From: an uncultured Elioraea sp.
Lineage (GTDB): Bacteria > Pseudomonadota > Alphaproteobacteria > Acetobacterales > Acetobacteraceae
Direction: 5' to 3'
NCBI GenBank assembly: GCA_937995555.1
Contig: CALKJX010000291.1
Span: 1 to 8,776 of the forward strand
Length of the DNA: 8,776 nucleotides
A model generated the notes under the pieces. It saw only the letters and a list, made by a program, of their open reading frames with translations, did no database searches and was not told the DNA's origin. The translations under genes were made by a program, and so were the position numbers. Of this stretch, positions 6,179 through 8,776 are shown piece after piece; within the stretch, counting starts at the first letter, position 1, and every line of letters begins with the position of its first letter.

Positions 6179-6309
6179 CTGTTCGACCTGGGGACAACTC
6201 CACCCAGGGCCGCACCGGCCGATCGGTCACGCCGAAAAGATGCAGCACGCGGCATCCGGACGGCACAGGGGACGATGGCGACAGGAAAGGCGGGGATCAA
6301 GGGCACGAC

Positions 6310-6325
6310 GCGCCGGAACCGGCGC
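6310..6325. repeat. GC-rich inverted repeat in the ppsR-hemE gap
   Basis: GCGCCGG-AA-CCGGCGC, seven-base arms around two bases. It could be a protein-binding dyad or a short hairpin; nothing shows which. Confidence 0.4.
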
Positions 6326-6354
6326 CCGGAAGCACCCCGGAGCCGCCACCGCCC

Positions 6355-6375
6355 TGTGGACCGCTCTGTGGACGG
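6355..6375 (-). promoter_or_regulatory. Pair of direct TGTGGA repeats, weak DnaA-like boxes
   Basis: CTGTGGAC occurs twice with a 12-bp period (6354-6361 and 6366-6373). Each nine-base box (TGTGGACCG, TGTGGACGG) matches the reverse DnaA consensus at only 6 of 9 positions, but the 12-bp spacing and shared orientation, close to the better box at 6400, make chance less attractive. Confidence 0.35.
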
Positions 6376-6399
6376 CCTCGGGTCGAACGTGGCTCCCCA

Positions 6400-6408
6400 T
6401 GATCCACA
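6400..6408 (+). promoter_or_regulatory. DnaA box, exact Caulobacter G-box form
   Basis: TGATCCACA, identical to the moderate-affinity G-box of the Caulobacter origin and 8 of 9 to TTATCCACA. It is followed by AT (CACAAT, 6405-6410), which could also act as a hemE -10 element, so DnaA binding might affect hemE transcription. Confidence 0.5.
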
Positions 6409-6467
6409 ATACCCACCACTGTCACCACACTTCTCTTTTTCAGATCGAACAGTCAGGGTGCCTGTGC

Positions 6468-7514
6468 ATGGAGACGACCACGATCACCCGCAAGCCGTTC
6501 CTCGCCGCGCTCTCGGGCGAGGTGGTGCGGCCGGCTCCAATCTGGCTGATGCGCCAAGCCGGCCGGTACCTGCCGGAGTACCGGGCCGTGCGGGCGCGCG
6601 CACCCGACTTCCTGCGCTTCTGCCTGACGCCGAAGCTCGCGACCGAGGTCACGCTGCAACCGATCCGGCGTTTCGGCTTCGATGCCGCGATCCTGTTCAG
6701 CGACATCCTGGTGCCACCCTACGCGCTTGGCCATGGCGTGCGGTTCGAGACCGGCGAGGGGCCGGTGCTCGACCGCGTGACCGGCGCGGGGCAAGTCGAG
6801 GCGCTGGATATCGCCCGGGCGCGCGAGGTCTGGGCGCCGGTGATGGAGACGGTGCGGCGCCTGCGCGGCGCCTTGCCACCGACCACCGCGCTGATCGGCT
6901 TTGCCGGCGCGCCGTTCACCGTGGCCGCGTACATGGTCGAAGGGGGCGGGTCACGCGATTTTGCCGAGGCGAGGCGGCTGGCCTTCGCCGAGCCCGCTCT
7001 GTTCGGCGCGCTGATGGCGCGGCTCGAGGAGGCGACGATCGACTACCTGTCCGCCCAGGCCGAGGCCGGAGCCGAGGCGCTGATGCTGTTCGATTCCTGG
7101 GCCGGCGTCCTGTCGCCCGGGCAGTTCCGGCGCTGGGTGATCGCGCCGACCGCGCGCATTGCCGCCGCGTTGCGGGCGCGCTTCCCCACAGTAGGGCTGA
7201 TCGGGTTCCCGCGCGGCGCCGGACCGATGCTTCTGGCCTACGCGGAGGCGGCCGGCGTCCAGGCGGTCGGCATCGACACGGCGATGCCGGCATCCTGGGC
7301 GGCGCGGGAACTGCCGGCGGGCATGGCGGCTCAGGGCAATATCGATCCGATGGCCTTGGTGGCCGGCGGGGATGCCCTCGCCGATGAGGTACGGTCGTTG
7401 ATGCAGGCGGTGGCGGGCCGACCCTGGATCGTCAATCTCGGGCATGGGATCGTGCCGCAGACACCGCCCGAGCATGTGGCCGGGCTGGTCCAGATGGTCA
7501 GGTCTGCGGCGTGA
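6468..7514 (+). CDS. hemE: Uroporphyrinogen decarboxylase
   Basis: A 348-residue cytosolic enzyme that removes four carboxyl groups from uroporphyrinogen III to give coproporphyrinogen III. The hallmark PIWLMRQAGRYLPEYR (24-39) supplies the substrate-binding arginines 29 and 33, and AAILFSDILVPPYALG (73-88) the catalytic aspartate 79. Further family signatures are GFAGAPFTVAAYMVEGGGS (144-162, with Tyr155), FDSWAGVLSP (208-217, with Ser210), GNIDPMAL and NLGHGIVPQTPPEHV (323-337, with His327). All key residues are intact and the length is typical. ATG 6468 was chosen because it sits just before the homologous region and follows CAGGGTG about 9 nt upstream; the open frame extends to 6171 without homology. 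It is the first gene of a hemE-hemH unit, with hemH beginning 59 nt downstream. Confidence 0.97.
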   Translation: METTTITRKPFLAALSGEVVRPAPIWLMRQAGRYLPEYRAVRARAPDFLRFCLTPKLATEVTLQPIRRFGFDAAILFSDILVPPYALGHGVRFETGEGPVLDRVTGAGQVEALDIARAREVWAPVMETVRRLRGALPPTTALIGFAGAPFTVAAYMVEGGGSRDFAEARRLAFAEPALFGALMARLEEATIDYLSAQAEAGAEALMLFDSWAGVLSPGQFRRWVIAPTARIAAALRARFPTVGLIGFPRGAGPMLLAYAEAAGVQAVGIDTAMPASWAARELPAGMAAQGNIDPMALVAGGDALADEVRSLMQAVAGRPWIVNLGHGIVPQTPPEHVAGLVQMVRSAA

Positions 7515-7558
7515 CAGGCTGGACGCGGGGGCATCCGACCCCAACTCCCGGTGGCGAG

Positions 7559-7565
7559 AAGGAGG
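7559..7565 (+). promoter_or_regulatory. Ribosome-binding site deciding the hemH start
   Basis: AAGGAGG, a near-perfect Shine-Dalgarno, is 8 nt before ATG 7574. It favours this start over the upstream GTG at 7511 that overlaps the hemE stop. Confidence 0.8.
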
Positions 7566-7573
7566 CGGGCTCC

Positions 7574-8701
7574 ATGGAGAGAGCGACGACGCTCGAGGTG
7601 ATGGAACGGCCGAAGGCGCCGCGGTCTGGTCCGCGCGTGGCGATCGTGCTGTTCAACCTCGGTGGGCCGGACCGGATCGAGTCCGTGCGTCCGTTCCTCT
7701 ACAACCTGTTTTCCGATCGCGCCATCATCCGCGCGCCGGCGCCGATCCGGCAACTGCTCGCCTGGCTCATCACCCGCAAGCGGCTGGCGCCGGCGACCGA
7801 GAACTACGAGATCCTGGGCGGCAAGTCGCCGCTGCTCGGCCTGACCGAGGAGCAGGGTCGGGCGCTGGAAGCGGCACTCGCGCCGGAGGTGTACGCCAAG
7901 TGCTTCATCGCCATGCGCTATTGGCATCCGATGAGCGACGAGACGGCGCGTGCGGTGAAGGCGTGGGGACCGGACGAGGTGATCTTGCTGCCGCTCTATC
8001 CGCAGTTCTCGACCACCACCACCGGCTCGTCGCTGGACGCGTGGCGTGAAGCGGCCGCCCGCGCGGGGCTGGTCGCGCCAACCCGGGTGGTCTGCTGCTA
8101 CCACTCCGACCCTGCCTTCGTCGGCGCGACCGCGGCGATCGCGCGTCGCGCTTATGAGGATGCGCGGGCGGCGCTCGACCCCGCGGTGCCGCTCCGGGTG
8201 CTGTTCAGCGCGCACGGCCTGCCGGAGAGTATCGTCAAGGCGGGCGACCCCTATCAATGGCAGGTGGAGCAGACGGTTGCGGCGGTGGCTGCGGCCATGG
8301 ACGTGCCCGAGCTCGACCATGTGGTCTGCTACCAGTCGCGCGTGACGCCGCAGGTCTGGATCGGGCCTTCGACCGAGGATGAGCTGAAGCGGGCAGGCGC
8401 GGACAAGGTGGCCGTTCTGGTGGTGCCGATCGCTTTCGTGTCCGAGCACAGCGAGACGCTGGTCGAACTCGACGTCGAGTACCGCGAGGAGGCCGAGCAG
8501 TTCGGCGTCCCTGGCTATTTCCGTGCGCCTGCGCAGAACAGCGACGCCGGGTTCGTCGCCTCACTCGCAGCACTGGTGCGGCGCGTGCGGGGGAGCGATC
8601 GGAGCCTGTGCAGCTTCCGCGGCGCGCGCACCTGTCCGAAGGCGCACGGGGACTGTCCGCATGCCACGCGGGGGTTTGTGACCGCCAAGGCAACAGTGTA
8701 G
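7574..8701 (+). CDS. hemH: Ferrochelatase with cysteine-rich C-terminal tail
   Basis: A 375-residue protein that inserts ferrous iron into protoporphyrin IX, the last step of protohaem synthesis, normally at the membrane surface. Motifs in order: RVAIVLFNLGGPD (21-33), the MRYWHPM segment (114-120), LLPLYPQFSTTTTGSSLDAW (138-157), LFSAHGLPES (210-219) with the metal-site histidine 214, CYQSRVTPQVWIGPSTED (252-269) and PIAFVSEHSETLVELDVEY (285-303) with the conserved EHSET. The tail has Cys346, Cys354 and Cys361 (C-X7-C-X6-C), reminiscent of the ferrochelatases of Caulobacter and mycobacteria that carry a [2Fe-2S] cluster. The internal cysteine of human ferrochelatase is threonine here; Cys174 or Cys175 could be a fourth ligand. 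The strong AAGGAGG upstream supports ATG 7574; a GTG at 7511 would add 21 non-homologous residues. Probably co-transcribed with hemE. Confidence 0.96.
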   Translation: MERATTLEVMERPKAPRSGPRVAIVLFNLGGPDRIESVRPFLYNLFSDRAIIRAPAPIRQLLAWLITRKRLAPATENYEILGGKSPLLGLTEEQGRALEAALAPEVYAKCFIAMRYWHPMSDETARAVKAWGPDEVILLPLYPQFSTTTTGSSLDAWREAAARAGLVAPTRVVCCYHSDPAFVGATAAIARRAYEDARAALDPAVPLRVLFSAHGLPESIVKAGDPYQWQVEQTVAAVAAAMDVPELDHVVCYQSRVTPQVWIGPSTEDELKRAGADKVAVLVVPIAFVSEHSETLVELDVEYREEAEQFGVPGYFRAPAQNSDAGFVASLAALVRRVRGSDRSLCSFRGARTCPKAHGDCPHATRGFVTAKATV

Positions 8702-8703
8702 AG

Positions 8704-8727
8704 GCGGGGGGCCGCAAGGCCCCCCGC
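8704..8727. terminator. Strong GC hairpin after hemH, possible terminator
   Basis: GCGGGGGGCC and GGCCCCCCGC form a perfect 10-bp stem around a GCAA (GNRA) tetraloop, beginning two bases after the hemH stop. No T-run follows, so it is not a canonical intrinsic terminator; it may still end or protect the 3' end of the hemE-hemH transcript. Confidence 0.5.
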
Positions 8728-8736
8728 GCCCCCCCT

Positions 8737-8751
8737 GGAGGGCGGCCCTCC
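8737..8751. repeat. GC-rich palindrome 2 of the post-hemH cluster
   Basis: GGAGGGC-G-GCCCTCC, seven-base arms around one base (as RNA, a 6-bp stem with a 3-nt loop), ten bases after the first hairpin. Confidence 0.55.
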
Positions 8752-8760
8752 CGTTGGTCC

Positions 8761-8775
8761 GGCCGCGCCGCGGCC
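8761..8775. repeat. GC-rich palindrome 3 of the post-hemH cluster
   Basis: GGCCGCG-C-CGCGGCC, seven-base arms around one base, near the right edge. It has the same 7-1-7 geometry as the preceding palindrome and may be part of a longer cluster cut by the window end. Confidence 0.5.
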
Positions 8776-8776
8776 C

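Larger units (their letters stand above)
6151..6467. other. oriC: Candidate chromosomal replication origin (oriC) in the ppsR-hemE gap
   Basis: A 317-bp non-coding gap between divergent ppsR and hemE. In Caulobacter crescentus and Rickettsia the origin lies between these same two genes. Visible elements: an exact Caulobacter-type DnaA G-box TGATCCACA at 6400-6408; reverse-strand TGTGGA-type boxes at 6170-6178, 6355-6363 and 6367-6375; a 7-of-9 match TGGGGACAA at 6189-6197; and a pyrimidine tract with TTCTCTTTTTCAG at about 6430-6443 that could melt easily. Genes on both sides mainly point outward, as expected at an origin. Against it: few strong boxes, no TTAA-N7-TTAA CtrA site, and a fairly short, GC-rich gap. 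The region must in any case also hold the promoters of ppsR and hemE. Confidence 0.5.

Noticed and set aside
6151..6467. CtrA-binding site TTAA-N7-TTAA in the candidate origin
   Set aside because: No TTAA pair was found in the gap, so Caulobacter-style CtrA control is not supported.
6171..6467. Upstream extension of hemE to 6171 and of ppsR to 6306
   Set aside because: Both extensions are low-complexity, share the same non-coding DNA and lack homology; the conserved protein starts are at 6468 and 6150.
7511..7573. GTG at 7511 overlapping the hemE stop (GTGA) as the hemH start
   Set aside because: The overlap looks like coupling, but the 21 extra residues are not ferrochelatase-like and ATG 7574 has a near-perfect AAGGAGG at 8 nt.

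Overview
The window is very GC-rich DNA (about 70% by eye), and its genes have the sequence character of an alphaproteobacterium, most likely Rhodospirillales/Acetobacteraceae-like. This rests on the divergent ppsR/hemE arrangement, the alphaproteobacterial style of Maf and PpsR, and the double cold-shock-domain protein. The taxonomic call is inference; no rRNA or other marker is present.

Layout from left to right. (1) Positions 1-1948, minus strand: a dabB-dabA operon. DabB is a NuoL-like membrane subunit and DabA (DUF2309) is cut by the left edge. Together these form the energy-coupled inorganic-carbon (CO2/bicarbonate) accumulation complex. (2) A LysR-type regulator at 2054-2941 (plus) is divergent from dabB across about 105 bp and is its probable regulator. 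(3) A 238-residue protein at 2922-3638 (minus) has two cold-shock domains joined by a GDRPPRR-repeat, glycine-rich linker; its 3' end overlaps the lysR 3' end. (4) A class I glutamine-amidotransferase-fold hydrolase of the PuuD/peptidase C26 type lies at 3761-4549 (minus). (5) ppsR (pyruvate phosphate dikinase or PEP synthase regulatory kinase/phosphorylase) and maf lie at 6150-4670 (minus) and overlap by the four bases GTGA. (6) A 317-bp non-coding gap, 6151-6467, separates ppsR from hemE. (7) hemE and hemH (6468-8701, plus) encode uroporphyrinogen decarboxylase and ferrochelatase, two steps of haem synthesis. They are followed by a cluster of three GC-rich hairpins that runs to the right edge.

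The most interesting region is the ppsR-hemE gap. In Caulobacter and Rickettsia the chromosome replication origin lies between hemE and the DUF299 (ppsR) gene. This gap holds an exact copy of the Caulobacter DnaA G-box (TGATCCACA), several weaker TGTGGA-type boxes and a T-rich tract, and almost all flanking genes point away from it. I therefore propose it as a candidate oriC, with no canonical CtrA box seen. Other points of interest are the carbon-uptake cassette near this candidate origin, the repeat-linked double cold-shock protein, the cysteine-rich ferrochelatase tail and the terminal palindrome cluster. No tRNA, rRNA, CRISPR array, transposase or insertion sequence was found.
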